DNA of 64,000 bases, from contig NZ_JAAJBV010000007.1 of NCBI RefSeq assembly GCF_011392075.1, positions 62,001 through 126,000 of the forward strand, read 5' to 3'. Positions 43,847 to 53,003 of the stretch are shown in pieces. A model generated the notes under the pieces. It searched no databases. It saw only the letters and a program-made list of their open reading frames with translations, and was not told the DNA's origin. Position 1 is the first letter of the stretch; every line of letters starts with the position of its first letter. The stretch comes from Flavobacterium celericrescens (GTDB lineage Bacteria; Bacteroidota; Bacteroidia; Flavobacteriales; Flavobacteriaceae). A program made the translations under genes and the position numbers.

Positions 43847-43885
43847 TATCATATTAGACTTTTCAGTTGAAACCGAATTATGGAT

Positions 43886-43952
43886 TTTGTTCTTGTCTTT
43901 GATATTGAAATTGATTTTTGAAATTAACTTTGTTCTTGAACTTGAAATTTAA
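43886..43952 (+). repeat. Degenerate CTTGAAA/TTGTTCTTG repeats in a gene junction
   Basis: TTTGTTCTTG occurs at 43886-43895 and 43929-43938, and TTGAAATT at 43905, 43918 and 43942. CTTGAACTTGAAA (43935-43947) contains the unit CTTGAAA, the complement of the TTTCAAG heptamer repeated at 50004. A -7-like TATTTTTA follows at 43958-43965 and may drive the next gene. Confidence 0.5.
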
Positions 43953-43985
43953 TTCCCTATTTTTACAGCAATAAATTACCAATAA

Positions 43986-45059
43986 ATGCGTGTTGTTCAA
44001 TTAATAGATAGTTTAGAAGCCGGTGGAGCTGAACGTATGGCGGTAAATATTGCTAATGGTTTATGTAACAAGTTGTCTTTCTCGGCTTTAGTAACAACAC
44101 GAAAGGAAGGAACGCTTAAAAAAAGTATTCAGAGCAACGTGGTTTATTCTTTTTTAGGTAAAGCACACACGTTTGATTTAAAAGCCATTTTGAGATTTCG
44201 TGCTTTTATACTTGCAAATAATATTGATATCATTCATGCCCATGGTTCTTCTTATTTTTTTGCTATTTTGGTTAAGATTACTTTCCCTAAAGTTAAAATT
44301 TTCTGGCACGATCATCATGGAAATAGAGTGCATAAACAAAAAACAAATAGTGTTTTAAAATTAGTTTCTTTCTTTTTTTCTGGTGTTTTTACTGTCAATG
44401 AAGAATTAAAAGATTGGGCGAGAAAGAAATTGTTCTGCAAAAATATTTATTTTATCCCCAATTTTGCAGTGGAAAATCTTACAGAAGTAGCAACAACATT
44501 TTTAAAAGGAGAAGCAGGCAAACGTATGATTTGTTTAGCTAATTTAAGAAACCCGAAAAACCATATTACATTGTTGAAATCTTTTGTAGCCAGTGATGCA
44601 AAAAAGCTAAACTGGACATTACATTTGGTAGGATATGATAAAAATGATGTTTATTCAAATAATTTAAAGCAATTTGTTAAAGAAAATGATTTTGAAGAAA
44701 ATGTGTTTTTTTATGGAAGTTGCAATGATATTGGGTTGATTCTAAAGCAAGGAAATATAGGTGTTTTAACTTCTACTTATGAAGGGTTTCCAGTTACTCT
44801 TTTAGAGTATGGAATGGCAAATCTAACAGTTATTTCAACTAATGTAGGGTACTGTAAATCAGTAATTCAACATAATGTTACAGGTTTGTTGTTCAATCCA
44901 CTAGATGAAATAGAACTAACTGATTGTATAAATTTTTTATTAAGAGATTGTATTCATTCTGAAAAATTATCGACGAACTTGTATAAATTTGTTAGCGAAA
45001 ATTATTCAGAATTATTTGTAGTTAGTGCACTTATCAAACATTATAATAGGGCGAATTGA
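43986..45059 (+). CDS. GT4-type glycosyltransferase
   Basis: A 357-residue GT-B enzyme. VVQLIDSLEAGGAERMAVNI is the classic GT4 N-terminus. The donor domain has LANLRNPKNHITLLKSF, WTLHLVGYDKND and STYEGFPVTLLEYGMANLTV with the EX7E motif. It likely adds a hexose or N-acetylhexosamine to the lipid-linked repeat. The start overlaps no gene; the putative polymerase gene follows with a four-base overlap. Confidence 0.88.
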   Translation: MRVVQLIDSLEAGGAERMAVNIANGLCNKLSFSALVTTRKEGTLKKSIQSNVVYSFLGKAHTFDLKAILRFRAFILANNIDIIHAHGSSYFFAILVKITFPKVKIFWHDHHGNRVHKQKTNSVLKLVSFFFSGVFTVNEELKDWARKKLFCKNIYFIPNFAVENLTEVATTFLKGEAGKRMICLANLRNPKNHITLLKSFVASDAKKLNWTLHLVGYDKNDVYSNNLKQFVKENDFEENVFFYGSCNDIGLILKQGNIGVLTSTYEGFPVTLLEYGMANLTVISTNVGYCKSVIQHNVTGLLFNPLDEIELTDCINFLLRDCIHSEKLSTNLYKFVSENYSELFVVSALIKHYNRAN

Positions 45060-46414
45060 AAAATAAACAATTAACATATTTTACTATAATTGGAGCACAT
45101 ATTGCATTGGCAATACTAGTGTATACAATTCCATTTTTGTCTATTATTTATGGATTATTAATTCCTTTATTTGGAACGTTGTATGTTTTAAAAACACAGA
45201 ATAAGCATAATGAAGTATTGTGGATTAGTGCTTATGTAGCAGCTTCTGAAGTTTTTTTAAGAATGACAGAAGGAAATTTAGTGCATGAAGTTGCTAAGTA
45301 TGAAGTAATATACTTTATGGTATTAGGTATGTTTTATAAAGGGTTTTCAAGGAAAGCTTTGATATATGTTGTTTTCTTGTTGTTGCTAATTCCGGGGATA
45401 ATCTATGGTTCATATGAGTTGAGTTTTGAAGCAAATGTGCGTAAGGCTATTTTATTTAATATTTTGGGACCAATATGTTTAGGAGTAAGCGCTATTTATT
45501 GCTATCGAAGACCAGTAACTTCCAATACAATCTATAAAATTTTAGCCTTTACAGGATTTCCTATTATTACCATTGTCACTTATTTGTTTTTAAAAACTCC
45601 AAATGTAAAGGAAGCAGTAACAGGAACTTCGTCAAATTTTGCTACTTCCGGAGGGTTTGGACCCAATCAGGTTTCAACTATATTAGGATTGGGTATGATT
45701 GTGTTTTTTGCTTTGTTTTTGTTGTATTCAAAAACTAAAAAAGAAATTGTTATTCATATAGCATTATTGTCTATTACATCGTTTAGAGCAATTGTTACGT
45801 TTTCGAGAGGAGGCGTCTATACAGGAGTGTTAGGAATTTTACTCTTAATAGCTATCGTTTATTTGTATTCTAATCAACAAAATAAAAGTAAAATTTTGGC
45901 ATTGTTTGTCTTTATGTGTTTAGGAGGGACAGGTGTTTGGATTTTTAGTTCTTATCAAACTAGTGGAATGATTGAATATCGCTACGCTAATCAAGATGCA
46001 GCGGGACGTGTAAAGAAAGATAAATTAGGAGGAAGGGAAGAAATTTCTAGAACTGAATTGGCTATGTTTTGGGAAAATCCATTAACTGGTGTAGGGGTTG
46101 GAAAAAATAAAGAATATAGAGAAGAGCTAACAGGAAGGGTAGCCGCATCTCACAATGAAATCACACGAATGTTAGCAGAACAAGGAGCGCTCGGGATAGT
46201 GTGCTTATTAATTTTAATAACAACTCCACTGTTTTTATATTTTGATAATAAGCAACATTTGTTGTTATTGTCTTTTTATGTTTTTTGGTTGTTAACCATT
46301 AATCATGCGGCTATGCGTATAGCAGCTCCCGCTTTTATTTATGCTTTATCACTTTTAAAAGTTTCATTTACAAATGAAGAAACGCCTGTTGTACATAGGG
46401 AATCAGCTGTCTAA
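45056..46414 (+). CDS. O-antigen polymerase/ligase family membrane protein (Wzy-like)
   Basis: A 452-residue protein with about 11-12 hydrophobic helices and a large periplasmic loop (about 300-360). The loop contains GGREEISRTELAMFWENPLTG and GVGKN...ASHNEITRMLAEQGAL, the Wzy_C/WaaL-type signature whose His and Arg are important for glycan transfer. The start is TTG 45056, overlapping the upstream stop as TTGA; no ATG is available before the first helix. It could polymerise repeat units (with the sugar transferase downstream as initiator) or ligate them to lipid A core. The next gene overlaps by 41 bases. Confidence 0.82.
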   Translation: MKNKQLTYFTIIGAHIALAILVYTIPFLSIIYGLLIPLFGTLYVLKTQNKHNEVLWISAYVAASEVFLRMTEGNLVHEVAKYEVIYFMVLGMFYKGFSRKALIYVVFLLLLIPGIIYGSYELSFEANVRKAILFNILGPICLGVSAIYCYRRPVTSNTIYKILAFTGFPIITIVTYLFLKTPNVKEAVTGTSSNFATSGGFGPNQVSTILGLGMIVFFALFLLYSKTKKEIVIHIALLSITSFRAIVTFSRGGVYTGVLGILLLIAIVYLYSNQQNKSKILALFVFMCLGGTGVWIFSSYQTSGMIEYRYANQDAAGRVKKDKLGGREEISRTELAMFWENPLTGVGVGKNKEYREELTGRVAASHNEITRMLAEQGALGIVCLLILITTPLFLYFDNKQHLLLLSFYVFWLLTINHAAMRIAAPAFIYALSLLKVSFTNEETPVVHRESAV

Positions 46415-47387
46415 ACATGGCTATAATAAAACATCAATAGAAACCCTAGGTGTTTTTTTAGCAGATGAAGGATATGAATTGAGTTATACGTCTGATAAAA
46501 AAAATCAGTTGTATAGGTTATTAGATATGATAGGTACTACTTTCTATAATGTAAATAAGGTAGATTTTATTTTAATAGATACTTATAGTACATTTAGTTT
46601 TTGGTATGCCTTTTTTTGTAGTCAAATTGCGAGAGTATTTAATGTTAAGTATATATGTATATTAAGAGGAGGAGATTTGCCAAATCGGCTACAAAAAAAT
46701 CCTAAGTTATGTAAAATGATATTTGCAAATGCTTATAAAAATGTAGCGCCTTCAGGCTATTTAAAGCAAGCTTTTGAACACCGAGGTTATTCCAATATTT
46801 TGTATATTCCAAACTCTATTGAAATTCAAAATTATTCTTATAAACAGCGTGAAAAAATAGCTCCAAATTTGTTGTGGGTGCGTGCTTTTGCTACAATATA
46901 TAATCCTGAAATGGCTGTTAAAGTGTTATTTGAATTGCGCAAAACATATCCTAATGCAACATTAACTATGGTAGGACCAGATAAAGATGGAAGTTTGTTG
47001 CGTACCAAAGCTTTTGCAGATTCACTAGGTGTTGCTGTTTGTTTTACAGGGAAATTAGCTAAAGAAGATTGGTGGCAGTTGTCTGCAAATTATGATATTT
47101 TTATTAATACCACACATTTTGATAATACGCCAGTTAGTGTAATGGAAGCAATGGCTTTAGGTTTACCAGTAGTTAGTACAAATGTTGGAGGTATACCTTT
47201 TTTATTGACAGATAATGAAAACGCCTTGTTAGTAGATGATAATAATGCTAATCAAATGGTTTCTGCGATACTTAAATTACTTGAAAATCCTGTAGAGTCA
47301 AAAAAGTTATCTACAAGCGCAAGAAACTATATTGAGCAAATGGATTGGGAAATAGTAAAAAACAAATGGCACGCATTACTTGCTTAA
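46374..47387 (+). CDS. GT4-type glycosyltransferase
   Basis: A 337-residue GT-B protein, short for the family. KRLLYIGNQLSKHGYNKTSI opens it, and KYICILRGGDLPNRL lies in the first domain. LLWVRAFATIYNPEMAVKVL, LTMVGPDKDG and TTHFDNTPVSVMEAMALGLP (the EX7E region) form the donor domain. It begins inside the 3' end of the polymerase gene, so translation is coupled. The transferred sugar is unknown. Confidence 0.88.
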   Translation: MKKRLLYIGNQLSKHGYNKTSIETLGVFLADEGYELSYTSDKKNQLYRLLDMIGTTFYNVNKVDFILIDTYSTFSFWYAFFCSQIARVFNVKYICILRGGDLPNRLQKNPKLCKMIFANAYKNVAPSGYLKQAFEHRGYSNILYIPNSIEIQNYSYKQREKIAPNLLWVRAFATIYNPEMAVKVLFELRKTYPNATLTMVGPDKDGSLLRTKAFADSLGVAVCFTGKLAKEDWWQLSANYDIFINTTHFDNTPVSVMEAMALGLPVVSTNVGGIPFLLTDNENALLVDDNNANQMVSAILKLLENPVESKKLSTSARNYIEQMDWEIVKNKWHALLA

Positions 47388-47396
47388 AAATTAAAT

Positions 47397-47431
47397 AATT
47401 GTTCTGTTTTAAAGTTTTATTTATTACTTTG
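47397..47431 (+). promoter_or_regulatory. Promoter with shared 13-base upstream element
   Basis: AATTGTTCTGTTT (47397-47409) is identical to 42664-42676, and TTACTTTG (47424-47431) lies at the same offset of 27 bases as the -7 box there. ATG 47454 is 22 bases further. The two promoters are probably read by the same sigma factor and perhaps the same regulator. Confidence 0.55.
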
Positions 47432-47453
47432 CATTAGAATAATCCCCCAAATT

Positions 47454-48836
47454 ATGATTAGTGCCAAAAAAATTCATTTTGAAATATCTGAGCGAAAAAT
47501 TCTTTTACGTATCTTGGATGTGCTTTTTGTTGTGTTAACTTTAGCACTCATAGGTCATTTTTTACAATTTGATTATTTTAAAGTTTCTAAGACAAATTAT
47601 TATTGGACACTAGTTTTAGCTTTATATATAAATTTCTTTGGGACAATTTTTGAGATGTATAATTTGCAAACCGCAAGTAATCGATTTCAAATTACTAAAA
47701 GTGTTATTCTTACTACAGCATTAACGGTATTACTGTATTTATTAACGCCTTTTTATACACCCATTTTACCATCAAATCGTTTGCAGATTATTTTATTTTT
47801 CTTCGCAATTTTGATTGCGTTATTGGTGTGGCGTAATTTGTATATTGTATTCTTAGCGTCAAATCGATTTCTTAAAAAGGTTTTGTTTATCGCAAGTAGC
47901 AAAGAAATAGATCAATTAGTAGCTGAATTATTTTCTGTTAATCCTCATTATAGTGTTGTGGGATATGTAGCAACAGATGAAACACCTCAAAAAACTAAAA
48001 TTAATTTGGTTGATGAAACTTGTTTGGAAGCATTTATTTACAAAAATTATGTTTCTGAAATTGTGGTTACTCAAATTAAGAATAAGACAAATTCTATTGA
48101 ATTGTATTCAGAATTACTGAGCTATTTAGAAAGAGGTGTTGTTATTCGTCAATACAAGGAAGTTTATGAGAATAGCACTTATCGATTGCCAATTAATTTT
48201 GAAAGTAAAGAACTGTATAAGTTTTTTCCTTTTAGTAGAAGTAATCAGAATAAATTGTATGTGTATTATAGTCGAATTTTTGATGTTGTTTTTTCTATAA
48301 TTGGGTTATTTGGTTTCTTTTTGATTGCTCCAATTTTATGGATTATAAATCTTTTTGCAAACAAAGGAAAATTCTTTTACACACAAGAGCGCGTTGGAAA
48401 AAACGGCATTCCATTTACAATATACAAATTAAGAACAATGGTTCAAGATGCAGAGAAAAATGGAGCTGTTTTTGCTACTGCAAATGATGCAAGAATTACA
48501 CCTTTTGGTAAGTTTTTAAGAAAGACTCGTTTAGATGAATTACCACAGTTTATAAATGTTTTAAAAGGTGATATGGCAATTATAGGGCCAAGACCAGAAC
48601 GTCCTGTTTTTGTAAACGAAATTGCTCAAACCATTCCACTATATCAAACAAGACATGTTATTAAGCCAGGACTTACGGGCTGGGCACAAGTGAATTATTC
48701 TTACGGGACAAATCTTGAAGATAGTCTGATGAAATTGCGCTACGATTTATATTATATTAAACACCGAAGCTTGTTTTTGGATATTAATATTGTAGTAAAA
48801 ACAATGAGTACGGTTTTGTTTTTTAGAGGGCAATAA
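47454..48836 (+). CDS. Polyprenyl glycosylphosphotransferase (initiating sugar transferase)
   Basis: A 460-residue protein of the WcaJ/WbaP (PHPT) group. Four N-terminal helices and a cytoplasmic Rossmann-like region precede one more helix (about 275-300). The catalytic domain contains TQERVGKNGIPFTIYKLRTM, RKTRLDELPQFINVLKGDM, AIIGPRPERPVFV and IKPGLTGWAQVNYSYG. It transfers a sugar-1-phosphate to undecaprenyl phosphate on the cytoplasmic face, the first step of repeat-unit assembly. It is the last gene of the block and appears to have its own promoter. Confidence 0.93.
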   Translation: MISAKKIHFEISERKILLRILDVLFVVLTLALIGHFLQFDYFKVSKTNYYWTLVLALYINFFGTIFEMYNLQTASNRFQITKSVILTTALTVLLYLLTPFYTPILPSNRLQIILFFFAILIALLVWRNLYIVFLASNRFLKKVLFIASSKEIDQLVAELFSVNPHYSVVGYVATDETPQKTKINLVDETCLEAFIYKNYVSEIVVTQIKNKTNSIELYSELLSYLERGVVIRQYKEVYENSTYRLPINFESKELYKFFPFSRSNQNKLYVYYSRIFDVVFSIIGLFGFFLIAPILWIINLFANKGKFFYTQERVGKNGIPFTIYKLRTMVQDAEKNGAVFATANDARITPFGKFLRKTRLDELPQFINVLKGDMAIIGPRPERPVFVNEIAQTIPLYQTRHVIKPGLTGWAQVNYSYGTNLEDSLMKLRYDLYYIKHRSLFLDINIVVKTMSTVLFFRGQ

Positions 48837-48865
48837 TCAGTGTTCAGTAATTAGTGTTTAGTTGG
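48832..48865. repeat. Degenerate heptamer repeat after the sugar transferase
   Basis: AGTGTTC, AGTAATT and AGTGTTT follow in register (48839-48859), with weaker copies on both sides. Period 7. It lies in the short gap between convergent genes and forms no clear hairpin. Confidence 0.5.
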
Positions 48866-48873
48866 CAATATTA

Positions 48874-49992
48874 TTAGCGTGTCAGATTTAATTTCTTACG
48901 CTGTAAAACAATTTTTCCAATCCAATAAAAATGTATTGTTATAAACGGCCATACAATTTCTAAGTGTATTTTGTTTAACATGTAAACGAAATAGATTAGT
49001 AAAAAGGCAAGACAAATTTTCCCAATTAAAACTATTTTAGCGTTGTTCTGTTTCCAATAATACCAAGCAAAAACTAATAATAGTGGATTGAATAATAAAA
49101 TGTTATAATTCCATAATATTTCTTCATGGAGTGAATATAAACCGACTAAAGAGAAAAACATACCTAATAATCCTGCGATAATAAAATATGTTGTTTTAAT
49201 CCATTTTTTGCCTAAAATAACTAAAAGTAGCAACGCGCCAATTAAAGAATAAATTGAGTTTAACCAATTGAAAGGAATGTTGGTTTTTTGAGCCACTAAA
49301 ATTGTTTCATTCGATTTTTCTATAGCTTTTTCGTTAACTTTAGTTTGCGAAATTGCTTTTTTGAATTCGTAAGGTAAAAATAAACGCGTAGCAGGTTCAT
49401 CTACTTTAGTTCCAAAAATTAATTGAATGCCTAATTTCATGTAAAAATCAGACATATATGGATACAAAATTTCTCTGTATGATTGATTTGAACTGCTCGA
49501 TTTTATGTATTCTTTTCCTAAAGTAGTATTGATTTTGTCTACAACCATCGTAGTACAATTTCTATCAATGAATTTGTAAGTATAAAATCGATCATCACTA
49601 TAAACAGATGCATTTAATTGCTGAAACAATTGGTTGATTTGTGTTGGAGAAAGTGCTAATTCTTGTTCAATAATTTCTCTATTTTCTGCCTGATAGTTGT
49701 AGTAAAAATCAATATAACTTCCGTTGGTTACAAAATATTGTAAATCGCCTTTTACAAACCGACCAATGAAATTAGGTGTGCTAAAATCAAATGCTCCATA
49801 ATTATAAACAACGTCAATTTGTTGTGAAATATCTTGAATTCGAATACCTGTGTGACCATACATTGCATATGATTCTGGTCCAGTACCACAAGTTAAAATA
49901 CTTACTTTAGCTTGGTTTGAAAGTGAAATATTTTGGGAAAAACCATTAAAAGAAATTAAAATTAGTAACGCGAAAAGTAGTTTTTTTATCAT
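48874..49992 (-). CDS. DUF4105/Lnb-like membrane protein
   Basis: A 372-residue protein. A signal peptide or first helix (1-19) leads to a periplasmic domain with YAMYGHTGIRIQD (His47), YNYGAFDFSTPNFIGRFVKG and FIDRNCTTMVVDKI (Cys146), the DUF4105 pattern. Four hydrophobic helices follow from about residue 245. The domain is now linked, to my knowledge, to the lipoprotein N-acyltransferase Lnb of Bacteroidota, which uses Cys and His. A role in lipoprotein N-acylation is thus possible. It is convergent with the sugar transferase. Confidence 0.8.
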   Translation of the reverse strand: MIKKLLFALLILISFNGFSQNISLSNQAKVSILTCGTGPESYAMYGHTGIRIQDISQQIDVVYNYGAFDFSTPNFIGRFVKGDLQYFVTNGSYIDFYYNYQAENREIIEQELALSPTQINQLFQQLNASVYSDDRFYTYKFIDRNCTTMVVDKINTTLGKEYIKSSSSNQSYREILYPYMSDFYMKLGIQLIFGTKVDEPATRLFLPYEFKKAISQTKVNEKAIEKSNETILVAQKTNIPFNWLNSIYSLIGALLLLVILGKKWIKTTYFIIAGLLGMFFSLVGLYSLHEEILWNYNILLFNPLLLVFAWYYWKQNNAKIVLIGKICLAFLLIYFVYMLNKIHLEIVWPFITIHFYWIGKIVLQRKKLNLTR

Positions 49993-50003
49993 TCTTTATT
50001 TTG

Positions 50004-50024
50004 TTTCAAGTTTCAAGTTTCAAG
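50004..50024. repeat. Three perfect TTTCAAG heptamers
   Basis: TTTCAAG occurs three times in a row (50004-50024), followed by TTTTTT. It lies in the 65-base gap between two - strand genes, just upstream of the DUF4105 start. The unit is the complement of CTTGAAA seen at 43941. Confidence 0.8.
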
Positions 50025-50057
50025 TTTTTTATCCAATTATCTAGCGGTTATCTTCCA

Positions 50058-51137
50058 TTATCTAAACAATTCCCAATCTACTTTTAACGAAAAAATATTG
50101 GAATACAAAGCAGCACTTTGATCACCCAAGTCGGTTAGTGCATAATCTACTTGGATGCCTTTGTATTTGAATCCTAACCCAATATTCGGCTGAAAACTTA
50201 GTTTTTTAGAATCGTCAATTTGTGTGATTTGTTGAAAATTGCCAACACCACCTCTTAAATAAACTAAATCAATATATCCAAACTCAAACCCTAAAGCTGG
50301 GTCAATACTTACAGCGCTAGTTGAAATGATATCGTTAGTTTGTGCAAATTGCATATTCAAATTGGCTGCAGCTAACAAGCTATAATCATAGCGAATAATC
50401 CATTTTTTAGACATTCCTAATTGTGCTTTTGGCAATGTGATTTCGCTAGTTTCTGGTAATTCTTGATTTTCGCCTGGAATGGCATCGGCAATTTCTTGGT
50501 ATTTTTCCTCGTCGATAGTCCAAGTATTGTAAGTAGTGGTGATGTCACGAATCATTAAGCCAAATTTCCAATCTTCTTCATCACTAATGTATTGAATTCC
50601 TAAATCTAGCCCAAATCCCCATGAATTAGCAAAGTCGCCAATAACTCTTCGGATTACTTTTGCATTTACCCCATAATTTAAACCTTCAATAGGTAAGCTT
50701 CGTGCATAAGAAACGGTTAATCCATAGTCTGCTGTGGAAAACAATGAAATTCTATTGTAATCTATATTTCCTTCGCTATCAATTAATTGGGTGGTGTTTA
50801 AAATGTCGTCTACTCCAAAACGAATTAATGAAATTCCAACGGCACTTCGGTCGTCTATTGGCATTGCAAAACCAGCGTAATCATACTGGGCAATATTTGC
50901 AAAATAATTAGCGTGCATTAATGAAAACTGTTTGTCTTCTAAATGCAATAATCCAGCCGGATTCCAATAACCTGAATTTACATCATTTGTATGTGAAACC
51001 ACTGCATTGGACATTCCTAAAGCGGCGGCATCAACACCAATATTCATAAACTCATTCGAATATTTTCGAACGGTTTGTGCGTAGTTTAATGAAGTAATAC
51101 AAACGAAAAGAAATAAAACGGTCTTTTTCAATGCCAA
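50058..51137 (-). CDS. PorV/PorQ-family outer-membrane beta-barrel (PorV2-like)
   Basis: A 359-residue barrel. A signal peptide (1-21, ending LNYAQ) is followed by NEFMNIGVDAAALGMSNAVV and SGYWNPAGLLHLEDKQFSLM, the conserved N-terminus of the PorV/PorQ/FadL-like family of the T9SS. The C-terminal strand ends FSLKVDWELFR. PorV shuttles substrates from the translocon to the attachment complex; PorQ has a related role. Which branch this one belongs to is not certain. It fits the T9SS substrate and SprF found upstream. Confidence 0.85.
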   Translation of the reverse strand: MALKKTVLFLFVCITSLNYAQTVRKYSNEFMNIGVDAAALGMSNAVVSHTNDVNSGYWNPAGLLHLEDKQFSLMHANYFANIAQYDYAGFAMPIDDRSAVGISLIRFGVDDILNTTQLIDSEGNIDYNRISLFSTADYGLTVSYARSLPIEGLNYGVNAKVIRRVIGDFANSWGFGLDLGIQYISDEEDWKFGLMIRDITTTYNTWTIDEEKYQEIADAIPGENQELPETSEITLPKAQLGMSKKWIIRYDYSLLAAANLNMQFAQTNDIISTSAVSIDPALGFEFGYIDLVYLRGGVGNFQQITQIDDSKKLSFQPNIGLGFKYKGIQVDYALTDLGDQSAALYSNIFSLKVDWELFR

Positions 51138-51201
51138 TTTTTTTACAAAGATGAAATAAATTTCTTAAATACTAAACTCTAAATGTATTAACTTATTGTA
51201 T

Positions 51202-51209
51202 TACATTTG
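51202..51209 (+). promoter_or_regulatory. Candidate -7 box for pssA
   Basis: TACATTTG fits TAnnTTTG and lies 51 bases before ATG 51261 in the divergent gap. No good -33 match is visible. Confidence 0.35.
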
Positions 51210-51260
51210 CTGTAAATTATTTAAATCTCTACTTTTTGAGTATTTTTTAAACGTATTTGT

Positions 51261-52004
51261 ATGCAAATTAAAAAACACATTCCAAACGCTATTACTTTAT
51301 TAAACCTTGCTAGTGGTTTATTAGCTATTATTGCCATTTTTAAAGGCTATTATGATGAAGCTTTTATTTTCGTTTGTGTGGGCATCTTTTTTGATTTTTG
51401 GGACGGATTTTTTGCTCGTAAATTTAATGTTTCTGGTGAATTAGGTTTGCAATTGGATTCGCTTGCGGATGTGGTTACAAGTGGAGTGGTGCCAGGACTT
51501 ATGATTTTCAAGTTGTTGCAAGATATTCAGGAAGATGATACTTCAAAATATTTTTTAACGGAAGAATATTACTACATGGGATTTGTACCCTATTTAGGAT
51601 TTATCATCACATTGGCTTCAGCTTATAGATTGGCAAAATTTAATATTGATACACGTCAAACAGATTCGTTTATTGGTTTACCTACTCCAGCGAATGCATT
51701 ATTTATTATGAGTATTCCAATGATTCAATTTGCCGGAACACACGAATGGCTAGTTGATGCTTTGTTCAATCCATTTGTATTGTTGGGAATTAGTTTGTTA
51801 AGCGCTTACATGTTGAATGCAGAAATTCCTTTATTTTCTTTAAAGATTAAGAATTTTAGTTGGGAAAAAAATAAATTGCAAGTTATCTTTTTAGCCTTGT
51901 CAGTAGTTTTATTGTTTGTATTAGAATTTACTGCTTTACCTGTAATAATTTTACTTTATGTTGCGTTATCGGTACTAAATAATACTGTTTTGGCAAAAAA
52001 ATAA
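51261..52004 (+). CDS. pssA: CDP-diacylglycerol--serine O-phosphatidyltransferase
   Basis: A 247-residue membrane enzyme with about six helices. The CDP-alcohol phosphatidyltransferase motif D-G-x2-A-R-x8-G-x3-D-x3-D is complete: Asp48, Gly49, Ala52, Arg53, Gly62, Asp66 and Asp70. The N-terminus KKHIPNAITLLNLASGLLAI is typical of PssA. It makes phosphatidylserine from CDP-diacylglycerol and serine, the precursor of phosphatidylethanolamine. The stop overlaps the start of the lysozyme gene by one base. Confidence 0.93.
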   Translation: MQIKKHIPNAITLLNLASGLLAIIAIFKGYYDEAFIFVCVGIFFDFWDGFFARKFNVSGELGLQLDSLADVVTSGVVPGLMIFKLLQDIQEDDTSKYFLTEEYYYMGFVPYLGFIITLASAYRLAKFNIDTRQTDSFIGLPTPANALFIMSIPMIQFAGTHEWLVDALFNPFVLLGISLLSAYMLNAEIPLFSLKIKNFSWEKNKLQVIFLALSVVLLFVLEFTALPVIILLYVALSVLNNTVLAKK

Positions 52005-52855
52005 TGGCGCAACCTATTCGAAGAAAAAGAACAACTAAAAAAAGTAAACCACGTTTTTTTGGAAAGTGGTTTTTGGCTATTTTTTCTTTTTTTCTTATTT
52101 TGATTGTTTCTATTGGTATTTATAAATTCCGGGATGGTTTTTTGTATTATTTAGGCTTTAAAACCGATAAATATGCTAATGGATTAACCGCAGATGAACG
52201 AAAATTAGCCGATATTCGAATTTATGAAGTTTTACACAAGCATGATGATAAAGCCATTGGTTTTGATGTTTCTGAATATCAAAGCGAAATAGATTGGGAA
52301 CAAACGTATCATATTGATGAATCGTTTGAATTGTCTTTTGTCTTTATTCGTGCAACGGCAGGAAAAGATAGAATCGATTCGAAATTTAAAGCGAATTGGA
52401 AAGGAGCAAAAGCGCGTCAATTGATTCGTGGCGCTTATCATTATTATCGACCAAACGAAAATTCAATTGAGCAAGCAGAAAATTTTATCAAAAATGTTAG
52501 GCTAAAAAAAGGCGATTTGCCACCCGTTTTAGATATTGAAAAATTACCTAAATCACAATCTATTGATAGTTTAAAAGTGGGTTTACGACGCTGGTTAAAT
52601 AAAGTTGAAAAACACTACAAAGTAAAACCTATTATTTATTCAGGAGAAAGTTATTACACCGATTTCTTAAAAGATGAATTTTCAGAATACCCGCTATGGA
52701 TTGCCAATTACAATTTTTGGCGTAATAATTTAGAATCTGATTGGCAATTTTGGCAATTCACTGAGAAAGCTCAAATTGAAGGTGTTGTTGGTATGGTTGA
52801 TGTCAATATTTTTAATGGAGATAAAAATAAGTTGTTGATGAAGTGTATTCAATAA
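52004..52855 (+). CDS. GH25 family lysozyme
   Basis: A 283-residue protein. A basic N-terminus and one membrane helix (about 22-41) suggest an anchored or signal-anchor exported enzyme. The GH25 barrel shows GFDVSEYQSEIDWEQ (Asp88), FVFIRATAG, IRGAYHYYRP, LPPVLDIEKLP (Asp-Ile-Glu near 176-178, the catalytic acidic pair) and YPLWIANYNFW. It cleaves the muramic acid beta-1,4 linkage in peptidoglycan, probably for wall turnover. It shares one base with pssA. Confidence 0.9.
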   Translation: MAQPIRRKRTTKKSKPRFFGKWFLAIFSFFLILIVSIGIYKFRDGFLYYLGFKTDKYANGLTADERKLADIRIYEVLHKHDDKAIGFDVSEYQSEIDWEQTYHIDESFELSFVFIRATAGKDRIDSKFKANWKGAKARQLIRGAYHYYRPNENSIEQAENFIKNVRLKKGDLPPVLDIEKLPKSQSIDSLKVGLRRWLNKVEKHYKVKPIIYSGESYYTDFLKDEFSEYPLWIANYNFWRNNLESDWQFWQFTEKAQIEGVVGMVDVNIFNGDKNKLLMKCIQ

Positions 52856-52986
52856 CTGTTGATTATCATTTCCACGATTGACGTTAGTTACTAACTATGG
52901 AACTGATTATTTTCTGTTAAGAATAATATTTCTTGCGAAACGTGAAAGTTAATTTACCACAAAATTCGCACTTGTGCCAAACGTGT

Positions 52987-52999
52987 GTTAGCAGTAATT
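52987..52999. repeat. Left inverted repeat flanking a lipoprotein gene
   Basis: GTTAGCAGTAATT ends four bases from the 3' end of the gene at 53004-53462. Its complement, AATTACTGCTAAC, matches AATTACGGCTAAC at 53484-53496 at 12 of 13 bases. A further imperfect partner, GTTACTAAC, lies to the left at 52889-52897. Confidence 0.6.
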
Positions 53000-53003
53000 C
53001 TTA

